From Microvenator marinus (GTDB lineage: Bacteria > Myxococcota_A > Bradymonadia > Bradymonadales > Bradymonadaceae): DNA of 64,000 nt. The stretch's first letter is position 1; every line of letters starts with the position of its first letter. Below the pieces are notes generated by a model. The model saw only the letters and a list, made by a program, of their open reading frames with translations. It was not told the origin of the DNA and ran no database searches. Location of the stretch: the NCBI RefSeq assembly GCF_007993755.1, contig NZ_CP042467.1, forward strand, positions 1,588,001 to 1,652,000. Direction: 5' to 3'. Shown here piece after piece: positions 10,601 to 18,223 of this stretch. A program made the translations under genes and the position numbers.

Positions 10601-11025
10601 TCAGCCGCAAAGCCGGGCAATTCCAAGCCGTACACCTCACCGTCTGTCGGCGTCTCTCCGTCTTCGTCCTCACCCTCTTGCACAAGCGGCGGAACCGCAT
10701 CTAGAGCGCTTGAATCATGGTAGAAAGGGGTCTGATCGCAGACATCTCCAAAGCCATCTCGGTCTCGATCTTCCTGCTCCGGATTGGCGACCTCTGGGCA
10801 ATTATCATCTTCATCCAGAATGCCGTCTTCATCAGTGTCCGTGGGACCGTCTGGCATATCCGAAGGCTGATCGACCTCGTCCATATCGGCCTCAGTCGGC
10901 GAGTCGGGCGCCGCATCCTCTTCGATCATATCAGGCGCCATATCCGGCGTGATTTCCGGGGGAGCCGTGGTTTCATCACCACACGCACTAAGTGCGAAGA
11001 TCAGAACGAGGATGAGATGGCGCAT
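7606..11025 (-). CDS. Large lipoprotein with TSP3-like repeats and PPC-like beta domains
   Basis: A secreted lipoprotein of 1139 residues. I start it at the ATG of 11025 because MRHLILVLIFALSACG is a lipoprotein signal with box LSAC, and an AAGGG sits nine bases upstream; a longer upstream reading adds 24 unlikely residues. After the Cys comes an acidic Asp/Met/Pro linker and a thrombospondin type 3-like calcium repeat (DTDEDGILDEDDNC, then DRDRDGFGDVCD). The rest is a long series of beta-rich segments resembling bacterial pre-peptidase C-terminal (PPC) domains, with recurring patterns such as ETEPNDLVADA and SELEPNDTIATA. No catalytic motif is seen, so a surface binding or structural role is likely. 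glnE follows four bases downstream. Confidence 0.8.
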   Translation of the reverse strand: MRHLILVLIFALSACGDETTAPPEITPDMAPDMIEEDAAPDSPTEADMDEVDQPSDMPDGPTDTDEDGILDEDDNCPEVANPEQEDRDRDGFGDVCDQTPFYHDSSALDAVPPLVQEGEDEDGETPTDGEVYGLELPGFAAEGQIALPRAGGGDIDFFSIEIVEPTALLIHVSGPATFWPAVIAAGYDLRNANISRIGFGGQAGEAAVREVFFPYPGRYTFAVSDFRNLIDQPDVGGAGFEYRLEVSQIPLPDATEVSLPTQPLANPYNGELRVYEVDTSGLDALRINATGVEISEAEFHAPAFSIVEADFSRALAATAVGQVSATNRVGLSLDLGGRQSVVVVEDHIQRVGGASSSMEFTATNITSDVEAAGVMPNLRTSDIPWLVPGSQFNGQIQSPTTEADVDYALFSVKRGETYRFVVTPDPGALLEPRVELGHFLDEAGESFFVSSHYNSEPNPDGSAATSYFFSALDDGEVAVRIQHQPNRFGEPVGGESYGYFASLELFEPTPIPVDAIGLATSEMQNGDFAFFSFDAAQDEVLTGVVDAPGLFLDARVIHSETFEVLQSSEEFVFRAPEAGTYFVTAQDFIGRGSNESEPVTLSVNRIELTPQTLDFKTSGEHELPDSVVYYEIPVLAGQRLDIRAWTSGYLSELKVYDSNFNTITSTLSLGTVVDVLQDTSIVVSLEPYNLEFEAGKTWELGVRVLDPVDVTLPHSEAGAINDQPFGRWVRVPVESGKSYQVDLETQSEDFVPRVYIYDDEDMSYVRNGSNRVRWTSDIDGHVLVFVYDSQNRGDAAYDFELDIKEISPTALAMGSVVNITLQPGEERLYRFTAAAGLIDVRADSATIRPDLTLLTTSFGTLGGVSYKGKELRLARGETDTYVLGVKAPDNAGGDVEIAINLTRGSTALAETEPNDLVADAEVLGDLAAIRGGLSPTDVADNFKVDLEAGDRLWALTMRPTSSLSIYSWNGWLEFEAPDGTIEGRFFSGGEGFYSGVAGWVAPTSGTWTIRVGHSSTTFNGDYVFFAEVLRATEVSELEPNDTIATAQGLPASDVIRVLAATDATDPLDVYALDVRGNSTLTVNLFEGASGQDLRILDSTGQELAASSGLSYFFATHGTYFVEFAQGSAEGAAKVSIVEN

Positions 11026-11068
11026 TCGAATAGCCCTTGAGTCGCGTTGAATTGGAACCAGATGCCGC

Positions 11069-11097
11069 ACTATGTGCAATTCCACCCTATTTTTCAA
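11069..11097 (-). promoter_or_regulatory. Candidate sigma70-type promoter for the PPC lipoprotein gene
   Basis: On the minus strand TTGAAA (11092-11097) is followed 17 bases later by CATAGT (11069-11074), which matches the -35 box in five of six bases and the -10 box in four of six. The start site would lie near 11062, about 37 bases before the ATG. The site lies in the 90-base gap after rlpA, so it would give the large lipoprotein and glnE transcription of their own. Confidence 0.4.
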
Positions 11098-11115
11098 GCG
11101 GATGCATTCCCTGAA

Positions 11116-11505
11116 TCAGGGCCAGTCAAGAACTTCGACGTGCACGTCGATCACTCCGGCACGAATCATACCGATATCCTCGGCGGCGGCCTTCGATAAA
11201 TCGATCACGCGCCCAGCAGAAAAAGGCCCGCGGTCATTGATTCGAACCACCACCGACTTTCGGTCTTTCGAGGCCACCACGCGGACAATTGTCCCAAATG
11301 GCAAGGTCTTGTGAGCCGCAGTCATCTCTCGAGGATCAAAAATCTCCCCGGATGCGGTTTTTCGTCCTTCAAAACCCGGCCCGTACCAACTGGCCTTGCC
11401 TAAGAGCTCATGCTCTTTGCCATTAGGGCCTACAATCCATGAGTCTGGTCGCGTCGGCCCGCAACCGACCAAGACCAACGCGCCAAGAAAGAGGAGCACA
11501 CGCAT
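11116..11505 (-). CDS. rlpA: RlpA-like double-psi beta-barrel lipoprotein
   Basis: A lipoprotein of 129 residues (signal [15 protein letters not shown]) with the RlpA double-psi beta-barrel: GKASWYGPGFEGRKTASGE, the central MTAAHKTLPFGT, and the ending RINDRGPFSAGRVIDLS. RlpA proteins are outer-membrane lipoproteins that cleave naked glycan strands at division septa in some species. The SPOR domain found in full-length RlpA is absent, so this is the short form. I chose the ATG at 11505, which shares one base with the stop of the upstream gene (TGATG coupling). A GTG nine bases earlier would add three residues. Confidence 0.88.
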   Translation of the reverse strand: MRVLLFLGALVLVGCGPTRPDSWIVGPNGKEHELLGKASWYGPGFEGRKTASGEIFDPREMTAAHKTLPFGTIVRVVASKDRKSVVVRINDRGPFSAGRVIDLSKAAAEDIGMIRAGVIDVHVEVLDWP

Positions 11506-12938
11506 CAGGGGCACATAGCGCGGAAAGCGAACACGCGCTCGCGTTCAAAGCCAATAAGGTCACCGGCGAGCGCTTCGGTCAGAGGAGCAAACGCGAAACC
11601 TAGAGGCTGAGCGAGCTGTGCTTCGATCTGAACTCGCCCACCAGCGTACGTATTCTCGGTGAAACTATGCTGCCAGAAGTAAGTGCCAACCAGAATCGCC
11701 GCGTGTCCAGTGAACGAGATATCCTCAAAATAGAGCGCAGTCGCATCCACGCCGATTGTCTCGTTGTAATAGGCCGAGAGATTTCCTGCACCATCATTGG
11801 CCAGTACCCAAATTTCTCCGGGTACATCACTGCCATTCTCTTCTTTCTTGCTCGCGAGGAGAGCCAAGTCCGTAATGCCGTTCTGATTGATTGAACCGGC
11901 GGCGATCATGTCAAACGTTTGCGACGCATTCTCTGGAGTAGCAGTGATCACGCGCTGAGACGCACCTTCTGGAGTGATGCCGTGGACCATGTAGAGCCCG
12001 TTCTCTTCGGCCAAGGCCACGAGGTCGTCTCCTGGCGCATCGTCAAACTGTCCAACTACAAGCTGGAGTTGGTCCGCTGAGTTGTCGGGAGTAATATCGA
12101 GGGGCTCGAAGCCACCGGCTCCGTCGCCAAAGAGTACCGTGATCGTCACAGGCACGTTCTGCAGAACCGCGATATCCGCGTTGCCGTCATTATCAAAATC
12201 TCCACTCACCAAATCCACCGGAAGACCCGTCATCGAAATCACATCTGTGGACGGATCGTGAATCAGATCACGGCGATTGCCATCGGCAACATTTCGAATC
12301 ATCGAGATATCGCCAAAGTTTGAGGTAGCTGCCTCCCAGAATCCATCTCCGTCTGCGTCAAACGCGACGAGCTTTTGCGGTCCCACACCGGGCTGAGCCG
12401 TATCAAATTGTTGAAGATAAGGATTGTCACCCTGTGGGTTCGGGTTCGACTTGAAGAACACTGCGCGATCGGCAAGGAAGTTCAGCGCTGCTACATCAAA
12501 AATGCCATCACCATCAAAATCCCCAACCGCGAGATCTCTCAGGCGAATCTGGTCGTTCGCCGTATTCTCTTCCCAGTACACGGCATCAAAATTGACCTGA
12601 CTTCGGCCCTCTCCGCCCGGAATACACGAGTCACACGCGTCCCCGGTGCCGTCACCGTCTGTATCCAACTGGTCCGGGTTCGGAACCGGCAAACAGTTAT
12701 CACACGCGTCGCCGACGCCATCTTCGTCTGTGTCGAGGGTTTCCTCGACATCCGGGCAGAGGCTATCCGTCGGCGTTGTGTTGTTCGAGTTATTCGATTG
12801 ATTGGTGTTATTCGAGTTGTTCGAATTATTCGACTGGTTGGTGTTGTTCTGATTATTCGCATTATTGCTTGGAGAGTCGTCTCCACCGCATGCGCCCAAT
12901 AGACCGACCAATCCAACAATGATTAAGATTCTATTCAT
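11505..12938 (-). CDS. FG-GAP/VCBS-repeat lipoprotein with Asn-rich linker
   Basis: A secreted lipoprotein of 477 residues. The ATG at 12938 is preceded by a GGAG and starts [19 protein letters not shown], a clear lipoprotein signal; the longer reading lacks support. Residues about 22-55 are an Asn/Ser/Thr tether. Two thrombospondin type 3-like calcium repeats follow ([14 protein letters not shown] and [14 protein letters not shown]). The rest carries FG-GAP/VCBS-like blade motifs ([34 protein letters not shown]), which suggests a beta-propeller adhesin-like fold. There is no visible active site. It is the first gene of the envelope run that continues to rlpA. Confidence 0.8.
   Translation of the reverse strand: MNRILIIVGLVGLLGACGGDDSPSNNANNQNNTNQSNNSNNSNNTNQSNNSNNTTPTDSLCPDVEETLDTDEDGVGDACDNCLPVPNPDQLDTDGDGTGDACDSCIPGGEGRSQVNFDAVYWEENTANDQIRLRDLAVGDFDGDGIFDVAALNFLADRAVFFKSNPNPQGDNPYLQQFDTAQPGVGPQKLVAFDADGDGFWEAATSNFGDISMIRNVADGNRRDLIHDPSTDVISMTGLPVDLVSGDFDNDGNADIAVLQNVPVTITVLFGDGAGGFEPLDITPDNSADQLQLVVGQFDDAPGDDLVALAEENGLYMVHGITPEGASQRVITATPENASQTFDMIAAGSINQNGITDLALLASKKEENGSDVPGEIWVLANDGAGNLSAYYNETIGVDATALYFEDISFTGHAAILVGTYFWQHSFTENTYAGGRVQIEAQLAQPLGFAFAPLTEALAGDLIGFERERVFAFRAMCP
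12781..12846. repeat. Imperfect 36-bp tandem repeat coding the Asn-rich tether
   Basis: Two near-identical 30-base copies start at 12781 and 12817, 36 bases apart and in frame. Each encodes Asn-rich text of the NQSNNSNN type in the FG-GAP lipoprotein. Such a repeat can gain or lose units without breaking the frame and so change the length of the tether between the lipid anchor and the folded domain. Confidence 0.6.
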
Positions 12939-13028
12939 GATTTGAGCTCCAAAAGAAAGCGGTTGGATTATGGCGAGTGCCTCATCCCGATGCAAGGGGA
13001 GACCGCCACTCTTCTTGCCAAGCTTTAT

Positions 13029-13068
13029 CGACGCAAATCGACGCAAATCGACGCAAATCGACGCAAAT
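13029..13068. repeat. Four exact copies of a 10-bp tandem repeat
   Basis: The unit CGACGCAAAT occurs four times head to tail in the 168-base gap between the divergent FG-GAP lipoprotein gene and the gene at 13107. The period is close to one helical turn, so each copy faces the same side of the DNA. It may be a set of protein-binding sites or simply slipped-strand expansion. No other copy was noticed in the window. Confidence 0.85.
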
Positions 13069-13106
13069 TTTGACTCATTGATGGTTCCGAAGCAGTGTGA
13101 TTCTCG

Positions 13107-14675
13107 ATGAATAAGAAGAACCTCATAGCAATTGTAGCAATAATCACGGCGCTAGCCGGTCTACTCTATTGGGCTCTAAACCGTGACGAGGTGCGCCCTA
13201 AAGGGGACACTGAAGGGGCCAATGACGTACTGGTTGCGTGGCCAGAAACCAATGGAAACACTGCGAAACTGTCTTCGAACGGCACTCAAGTACTTCTGAC
13301 AAGTTTCGAAAAAGCCATCGAGCTCAGCCCCAAATTTCCAGACCTGACTATTCTCGAAACCCGACAAGACGGTCTGACCTGGGAAGCGGACATCGAGCTC
13401 TACGGAGCAAAGGGGCTGATGAATTGGCGCACGGCGCCAGGTAACCCCCAGGCCATCTTCGAACTAGAAATTACCGACGTCCCCAGAAAAGAGCTCATTT
13501 CTCCTTTTGCCGGGACCATCGAACTTGAGCGCGGTGATATCACCTACGTGGACGCCACCCTAAACCCCGCACCATTTGTGGGCGAGACGGTTGGCATTGA
13601 AAATCACACGCCCGGATGGCTGCAATGGCAGGGGCCGGCGACCGTGACGTTTTCGCAATGGTGGGCAGACCGCATGGAGATATCGAACCATGCAGACGGA
13701 CAGCGACTCACGTTCCTCGTGTGGCACCCGGACGTTCATCCAGACATCACCACCTGCGACGGCGCCCCGTCAGTAGACCTCAAGTTCCGGCTCGTAGTCA
13801 CGCTCGCCTCACCTCCTCCAGTTCACCTTCATCGATTCCGCAGAGGCACAGAAGCTGCGATCGTTCCAGTGTTTACGAACCCTTCGGGCGAAGGCGGTGC
13901 GCGCGACGCGGCCGATTTTGCGGCGCGCGTTCGCACTCTGAGCTTTGGTCACTCGAATCCCGAGGATCCAAGGCATGGAAACGGCGGGATTGTCGGAGGA
14001 AAACACGGCGGAACTTTTCTCGTGCCAGGCCTTTGGAAAGACGAGCTCAGTGCACTCAGCGAATCGGTCGAGGCAACCGATGTAGAGTTTGCATGGACCG
14101 GTGATCCGGCCGAAATCGTTCGAGCGGAAGACCCATGCACGTTGATGGAATCCAAAATTTGGGTGCAACAAGGCCCACTCTATCCAGGAACATTTGCGAA
14201 CTCGTTGACGTCGGACACTCCGATCGGCCCGGCGATGGTCTCGCCCGTACTCCTCAACACGTACGTGGCTCAGTCGAGAGCCACGCTCTATGATCAAACC
14301 CTGTCTAAACTCTATATCGACAGGCTCGTGCGCGAGCGCGGCTCGGTTCTTATTGAGGCTCCACTCGTGGCCACACGCAACCCGCTGATCGATGCGGCAC
14401 ATCAGGCCCTACTCGCCCCCGAACGAAATGGCGAATGGACCATCGATCCAACCATTGAGTCGATGTTCGCTGGGCTCGACCTGCTTCGAGAAGACACGCC
14501 ATTCAAGCTGATGTCGCTGAGCACCTGGCTTCGGGAGATATCCGACCACCGTCAGCATTTGGTTTTGCTGAGCCCCGAAGGGCAATGGACGATTCAGCCG
14601 GCAAACCCAGAGTTGCGGCTCGTCAACGAGGCCACGTTCACGACCACCCCAATCTCTTGGACTTGGGCACCCTGA
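13107..14675 (+). CDS. Uncharacterised membrane-anchored protein
   Basis: A protein of 522 residues that I do not recognise. Residues 5-25 form one hydrophobic segment ([19 protein letters not shown]) without a lipobox or clear cleavage site, so the protein is probably anchored in the inner membrane with a large periplasmic part. The rest is rich in Trp, Pro and beta-type text, with a Gly-rich patch at about residues 290-310 ([13 protein letters not shown]) and few Cys. There is no obvious Shine-Dalgarno before the ATG. Its stop directly abuts the stop of trmD on the other strand with no gap. It takes the place where rplS often follows trmD but is on the opposite strand and unrelated. Confidence 0.75.
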   Translation: MNKKNLIAIVAIITALAGLLYWALNRDEVRPKGDTEGANDVLVAWPETNGNTAKLSSNGTQVLLTSFEKAIELSPKFPDLTILETRQDGLTWEADIELYGAKGLMNWRTAPGNPQAIFELEITDVPRKELISPFAGTIELERGDITYVDATLNPAPFVGETVGIENHTPGWLQWQGPATVTFSQWWADRMEISNHADGQRLTFLVWHPDVHPDITTCDGAPSVDLKFRLVVTLASPPPVHLHRFRRGTEAAIVPVFTNPSGEGGARDAADFAARVRTLSFGHSNPEDPRHGNGGIVGGKHGGTFLVPGLWKDELSALSESVEATDVEFAWTGDPAEIVRAEDPCTLMESKIWVQQGPLYPGTFANSLTSDTPIGPAMVSPVLLNTYVAQSRATLYDQTLSKLYIDRLVRERGSVLIEAPLVATRNPLIDAAHQALLAPERNGEWTIDPTIESMFAGLDLLREDTPFKLMSLSTWLREISDHRQHLVLLSPEGQWTIQPANPELRLVNEATFTTTPISWTWAP

Positions 14676-15368
14676 TTATTCGTCGTCACGCTTGAGCAAA
14701 TCCGGACGCCGCTCGAGAGTGCGTTTCAAACTTTGCTCGCGCCGGAACTCTTCGATCTTTTGGTGGTGGCCACTCAGAAGCACCTCTGGCACACCGAGTC
14801 CTCGGAAATCGCGCGGCCTGGTGTAGTGTGGATACTCAAGTCCACCACACGAGAAGCTTTCATCCATCAAGGATTCGCGATTGCCCACCACTCCTGGAAT
14901 CAGACGAACCACACTATCAAGTAGGACCAACGCGGCTGGCTCTCCACCAGTTAGCACGTAGTCGCCAATGGACACTTCGAGGTCGATCCAACCCTCGCGA
15001 ACACGCTCATCGATTCCCTCATAGTGTCCGCAGAGCAGAATCATTCCTGGGCCTTCTGAAAGTGACCAGGCGAGCTCTTGGGAAAGCGGCGTTCCCTGAG
15101 GTGTGAGTAGAACTCGCGGAATCTCTCCGAGCCTTGCTCGAGCGTCCTCAAGCGCCCCAACCAAGGGCTCCGGCTTCATCACCATACCGGCGCCGCCTCC
15201 ATAAGGCACGTCGTCAACGGTACGGTGTTTGTCGGTGGAGAAATCCCGGATATTTGTGGCTTTGAAGTCAAAGAGACCGGCTTCAATTGCGCGTCTTAAG
15301 AGACTTTGCTGGAGCGGAGAATCAAAGAATTCGGGGAAAAGTGTAAGGACTTCGACGCTGAAACTCAT
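14676..15368 (-). CDS. trmD: tRNA (guanine37-N1)-methyltransferase
   Basis: A SPOUT-class methyltransferase of 230 residues that makes m1G37 in tRNAs reading CNN codons and so prevents frameshifting. The N-terminus VEVLTLFPEFF, the motif DDVPYGGGAGMVMKPEP, the knot region LLCGHYEGIDERV and IGDYVLTGGEPAALVLLD are all classical TrmD. I start at the ATG of 15368, which overlaps the rimM stop by four bases; the longer reading would add nine residues inside rimM. It is the last gene of the rpsP operon here, and no rplS follows. Confidence 0.96.
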   Translation of the reverse strand: MSFSVEVLTLFPEFFDSPLQQSLLRRAIEAGLFDFKATNIRDFSTDKHRTVDDVPYGGGAGMVMKPEPLVGALEDARARLGEIPRVLLTPQGTPLSQELAWSLSEGPGMILLCGHYEGIDERVREGWIDLEVSIGDYVLTGGEPAALVLLDSVVRLIPGVVGNRESLMDESFSCGGLEYPHYTRPRDFRGLGVPEVLLSGHHQKIEEFRREQSLKRTLERRPDLLKRDDE

Positions 15369-15928
15369 TTCAGTTCTTCGCCTTCGGGCGCCCATGAGGC
15401 AAATTCCGCAAGCACGATTCCAGTCTGCAAATTCACGTCCTTGACGATTTCGTCGCGCCAGAGGACGAGCACACGACCATTGAGTCGTGGACCCTCAACA
15501 GCCATGACTTCGAATGGCCCAGGAGTATCGATAAACCCGGCTACACGCCCAATCTCCTCTCGGCCATGAGCCTCATCGGTAAAGACTGGCAGACCGATAA
15601 GATCGCTCTGGTACCACTCGTCCGGGTCCGTTTTGGGTAGGACCTCACGGGAGATGGAGCAGGTCAAATTGGTCAGAAGTGCAGCGTCTTCGCGGCTTGC
15701 GACGTATTTGAGCCTCAAGATGAAGTGGCGATCACTGCCGCGCACGGACTCCACCTTGAGCTCTTGCGCAAGCAGAGGCTCGCCCTTCGGGTCTCTAGGG
15801 ATCTCGTCCAAGACGAGAACTAAGCCCTTCTTCAGAGCTTCGGTTTCAGCGTTATAGGGCCAAAACCGGACCTCACCCTGAGTTCCGTGGGTTTTCCCAA
15901 ATTTTCCGAAAGGAATGAGCCCGTTCAC
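15365..15928 (-). CDS. rimM: Ribosome maturation factor RimM
   Basis: A 187-residue 16S rRNA processing factor that binds ribosomal protein S19 during maturation of the 30S head. The N-terminal barrel motif FGKFGKTHGTQGEVRFWPYN and the PRC-barrel part (YQSDLIGLPVFTD, then VAGFIDTPGPFEVMAV and VLVLWRDEIVKDVNL) are typical. It starts with GTG at 15928, five bases after khpA, and its stop overlaps the trmD start. It is somewhat longer than most RimM proteins, mainly by a loop with acidic and basic residues around position 40. Confidence 0.95.
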   Translation of the reverse strand: MNGLIPFGKFGKTHGTQGEVRFWPYNAETEALKKGLVLVLDEIPRDPKGEPLLAQELKVESVRGSDRHFILRLKYVASREDAALLTNLTCSISREVLPKTDPDEWYQSDLIGLPVFTDEAHGREEIGRVAGFIDTPGPFEVMAVEGPRLNGRVLVLWRDEIVKDVNLQTGIVLAEFASWAPEGEELK

Positions 15929-15933
15929 GGTGC

Positions 15934-16185
15934 TTAATCGACGATGTCGAAAGACACCTGAAGTTCGGTTTCGATCGCAGCAGCTTGCACGATGGTTCGA
16001 AGTGATCGTGCGATCTTTCCGCCGCGCCCGATGAGACGTCCACGAGCCGAAGGCTCTGCGTCTACGAGAATATCGAGCTTGCCGTCTTTGATTCGTGTCT
16101 TGACCTCGTACTTTGCGTCACCAAGCAGGGGCTTGACGAGTGTGTGTGCGAGGTTTTCGTACGCTTGTGTAACGGCGTCGCTCAT
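15934..16185 (-). CDS. khpA: KH-domain RNA-binding protein KhpA
   Basis: A small RNA-binding protein of 83 residues, the YlqC/KhpA family member found next to rpsP in many bacteria. The single type II KH domain is visible with its GxxG loop in LIGRGGKIARSLRTIVQAAA. It usually works with a second KH protein (KhpB/Jag) in RNA metabolism and cell-shape control. The ATG shares one base with the rpsP stop (TAATG), so translation is coupled. Two further bases of context confirm that no other start is better placed. Confidence 0.93.
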   Translation of the reverse strand: MSDAVTQAYENLAHTLVKPLLGDAKYEVKTRIKDGKLDILVDAEPSARGRLIGRGGKIARSLRTIVQAAAIETELQVSFDIVD

Positions 16186-16718
16186 TATTCTGCCTCTTCT
16201 GCAGGTGCGTCAGTGGTCTCGGCTGCTTCTGCGGCCTCGCCTTCAGCGGCTTCGGCAGGAGCTTCTTCAGCAGGAGCGGCTGCAGCTGCTGCTGCAGCGG
16301 CTGCCTCTGCTTCAGCTGCTTTTGCAGCTTCTTCAGCTGCTTTCGCGCTAGCTTGAGCGGCTTCTTCGTGTGCCTTGAGAGTTGCCAGTCGCAATTCCTC
16401 AAGCTTGGCTGCCTTCTCTGCTTTACGTGCCTCAAGAGCTGCCTTCTCGGCATCAGCTTTAGCGAGGTCAACACCTTCGCCGTTCGCTACCTTCTTGATC
16501 AGCGCGTTCACGGTCTCGCTCGGAGAAGCACCTGTGCCAATCCAGTAATCAACGCGCTCGGTGTTGAGACGAATGATCGGAGGATTGTGGTTAGGATCGT
16601 AGGTTCCGAGCATTTCGATATAGCGTCCATCACGTGGTGAACGCTTGTCTGCTACTACTACTCGGTAAAATGGACGCTTTTTTGCGCCGCCACGCTGAAG
16701 TCGAAGTCGAACCGCCAT
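16185..16718 (-). CDS. rpsP: Ribosomal protein bS16 with Ala/Glu-rich tail
   Basis: The small-subunit protein bS16 with 177 residues, about twice the usual 80-90. The globular part covers about residues 1-85 (MAVRLRLQRGGAKKRPFYRV, then DGRYIEMLGTYDPNHNPP and ERVDYWIGTGASPSETV). From about residue 85 the chain continues as a charged alpha-helical stretch and then a low-complexity Ala/Glu/Pro tail. Extended S16 tails are known in some bacteria. It is first in rpsP-khpA-rimM-trmD, behind a good promoter at 16857-16885 and a leader of about 130 bases. Confidence 0.96.
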   Translation of the reverse strand: MAVRLRLQRGGAKKRPFYRVVVADKRSPRDGRYIEMLGTYDPNHNPPIIRLNTERVDYWIGTGASPSETVNALIKKVANGEGVDLAKADAEKAALEARKAEKAAKLEELRLATLKAHEEAAQASAKAAEEAAKAAEAEAAAAAAAAAAPAEEAPAEAAEGEAAEAAETTDAPAEEAE

Positions 16719-16787
16719 CGTAAACTCTTTTGCTGTCCTGTTGGCTTTATGCCAGTGGCCTTATGCCTGTTTCCAAAAAATAAAAAA

Positions 16788-16799
16788 CCGTCTTCACGG
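16788..16799 (-). terminator. Short hairpin plus U-tracts in the rpsP leader (possible attenuator)
   Basis: On the minus strand CCGT-GAAG-ACGG is followed at once by T6-A-T6 (complement of 16775-16787). The stem is only four pairs with a stable-looking tetraloop, so termination would be weak, but the U-tract is very strong. It lies between the promoter and the rpsP start, so it may attenuate the operon. It could also be a simple A/T-rich spacer. Confidence 0.35.
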
Positions 16800-16856
16800 C
16801 GTATTTACTAGTCTTCCGAGTACTCTGGGCATGGCCCGGGCGCTCGAAGGTGCCGC

Positions 16857-16885
16857 ACATTAGGGGCGAGTCACCCTTCTGTCAA
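16857..16885 (-). promoter_or_regulatory. Sigma70-type promoter of the rpsP operon
   Basis: On the minus strand a perfect TTGACA (16880-16885) is followed after 17 bases by TAATGT (16857-16862). The predicted start is near 16850, which leaves a leader of about 130 bases before rpsP. This is the best -35/-10 pair I saw in the window and fits a highly expressed ribosomal operon. The leader also holds two 11-base near-copies of GGCNTTATGCC-type sequence at 16743-16753 and 16757-16767. Confidence 0.7.
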
Positions 16886-16906
16886 GTCCTAGTTCCTGTC
16901 TAAGCG

Positions 16907-17302
16907 TTAGTTTGCAAAGACAGTTTTCAAAAGCTCTTCGAGGTCACCCGTCTCATACATCTGAGTCAGGATGTCCGAGCCACCCACGAACTCGCCGTTG
17001 ACGTAGACCTGCGGGATGGTTGGCCAGTCTGAGAACTCCTTGATGGCCTGCCGCTTTTCAGGATCGGCCAGGATGTTCACGGCGTACACTGGTACCCCGT
17101 AGGAGCCGAGAATCGCCGATGCGCGCGCACTAAAGCCGCACATGGGCTGATCGGGTGTACCCTTCATATAGAGGACAACCGGATTCTCGCTCACCTCTTT
17201 GCGAATCTCGCTCATGATATCGCCACCTTCTTCGCGGCTTTTCGCGGCTTCGGCGGTCTCTTCTGCTCCGAGAATCGGCAATGAAATCTTCTTTTCACTC
17301 AT
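16907..17302 (-). CDS. grxD: Grx4-type monothiol glutaredoxin
   Basis: A CGFS-type monothiol glutaredoxin that carries [2Fe-2S] clusters and delivers or senses iron-sulfur clusters, usually with BolA. The active site CGFS is in [14 protein letters not shown], followed by the cis-Pro segment [21 protein letters not shown] start at the ATG of 17302, preceded by GAAGGA at a good distance, which gives 131 residues. The first 35 or so precede the normal Grx4 start and are charged. It lies directly after bolA, with the two partners in one transcript. Confidence 0.92.
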   Translation of the reverse strand: MSEKKISLPILGAEETAEAAKSREEGGDIMSEIRKEVSENPVVLYMKGTPDQPMCGFSARASAILGSYGVPVYAVNILADPEKRQAIKEFSDWPTIPQVYVNGEFVGGSDILTQMYETGDLEELLKTVFAN

Positions 17303-17316
17303 AGCTCTATCGTCCT

Positions 17317-17571
17317 TCAGTGGTTGATCGTTTCCCACTGTTTTGGGGTGTAGGTATTCAGTTGGAGCGCGTGAATCTCACCGCTGGCCAAAGGCTCCGA
17401 GAGAGCGGAGTTGACCTTGCGGTGCTGTTTGAGTGGCAAAAGCCCTTCAAATTCAGGACTGACGACGGTGACCGAAAAATGGTCGCGTGTGCCCGTGAGA
17501 TCCTTCACGAGCACCGTCGCGTCCGGTAGCGCCGCTCTAATCATTTCTTCGATACGATCTGGTTCCATCAT
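17317..17571 (-). CDS. bolA: BolA family protein
   Basis: An 84-residue BolA/IbaG-like protein that binds monothiol glutaredoxins and shares an iron-sulfur cluster with them. The family pattern is visible in [26 protein letters not shown], with the His and the VxSxxFEGxxxxxxHR arrangement, and in the ending [13 protein letters not shown]. The ATG at 17571 has a GGAG seven bases upstream. It is followed by the Grx4 gene after about 14 bases, which supports a joint role in cluster trafficking. Confidence 0.93.
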   Translation of the reverse strand: MMEPDRIEEMIRAALPDATVLVKDLTGTRDHFSVTVVSPEFEGLLPLKQHRKVNSALSEPLASGEIHALQLNTYTPKQWETINH

Positions 17572-17612
17572 GGCACTACTCCTAAAAAATGATTCGTTCC
17601 ATCACGGCCGAA

Positions 17613-17641
17613 GTTCTAGACCGCTTGTGTTGGCTTTTCAA
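17613..17641 (-). promoter_or_regulatory. Candidate promoter of bolA-grx4
   Basis: On the minus strand TTGAAA (17636-17641) and TAGAAC (17613-17618) are separated by 17 bases. The predicted start lies about 35 bases before the bolA ATG. The boxes match five and four of six consensus bases. Confidence 0.45.
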
Positions 17642-17683
17642 GACTAGCCGTACAAGTGAAGAGGAAATTGCACGATGCCTCTT

Positions 17684-18223
17684 TCAGTTTGAGGCCGGAC
17701 AACGAGTGGCGTTGAACTCGCCGGAGACCAAAACGCCGTTGGACTCGTATCTCACAACGCCACCAACGGTACTCTCATCCGAAGAAGTTACCGTTACCTT
17801 ACCCCACGAATCTCGTGGGTCGGCTTGGTCAGGTGAGCCAGGCACAAAGCCGGGAATGCCTGAGTATCCCCAGTTCGGGCTATCGTACTCGCCCACAGGC
17901 ACCCCAGGCTCGGAGGCAAACGCCGCAAAGAACCTTGGAATTTCCAAATCAGTTCGGGCTTCGCAGCCGACTTCAGCCTCAAAGAAAGTGAGCTGTGGGA
18001 CCGCAGATCCCGCCATCATCTCCTCGGTTATGAAGATGCTCTTAAATGCCTTGACCTCATCATTATGGGTCAGCGTCACCTCTACAACTTCTTTCAGAGC
18101 CGGCGGGCTCGGGTCCTTGTAGATCGAATCAGGATTGCCTCCCGCCTCAATTTGATTTGGGTTTTTCGTGTCACAGCCCCATGTGACAAGTCCGATTGTT
18201 AGTATTGCAATTGCTTTTTTCAT
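17684..18223 (-). CDS. Small uncharacterised lipoprotein
   Basis: A lipoprotein of 179 residues that I cannot assign to a family. The ATG at 18223 starts MKKAIAILTIGLVTWGC, a lipoprotein signal with box TWGC; the longer reading has no such start. A 30-residue Asn/Pro/Gly linker follows, then a beta-type domain with two further Cys (EVGCEART and NATRCPAS) that could form a disulfide. It is transcribed away from the AlbA_2-type gene and toward bolA, from which it is separated by about 110 bases with a separate promoter. Confidence 0.72.
   Translation of the reverse strand: MKKAIAILTIGLVTWGCDTKNPNQIEAGGNPDSIYKDPSPPALKEVVEVTLTHNDEVKAFKSIFITEEMMAGSAVPQLTFFEAEVGCEARTDLEIPRFFAAFASEPGVPVGEYDSPNWGYSGIPGFVPGSPDQADPRDSWGKVTVTSSDESTVGGVVRYESNGVLVSGEFNATRCPASN

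Noticed and set aside
11108-11120. Palindrome CCCTGAATCAGGG at the end of rlpA
   Set aside because: No U-tract on either strand, so not called as a terminator.
13081-13106. Possible promoter TTGACT/TGTGAT before the gene at 13107
   Set aside because: The spacing is 20 bases and the start would fall on the start codon, so the match is not credible.
17572-17600. Weak TGAT/ATCA hairpin and T6 before bolA
   Set aside because: Only four A/T-rich pairs, placed at the bolA ribosome site; too weak to call.
17589-18122. Plus-strand reading of 177 codons
   Set aside because: Antisense of the lipoprotein gene at 17684-18223, which has a clear lipobox; the plus reading has no motif.
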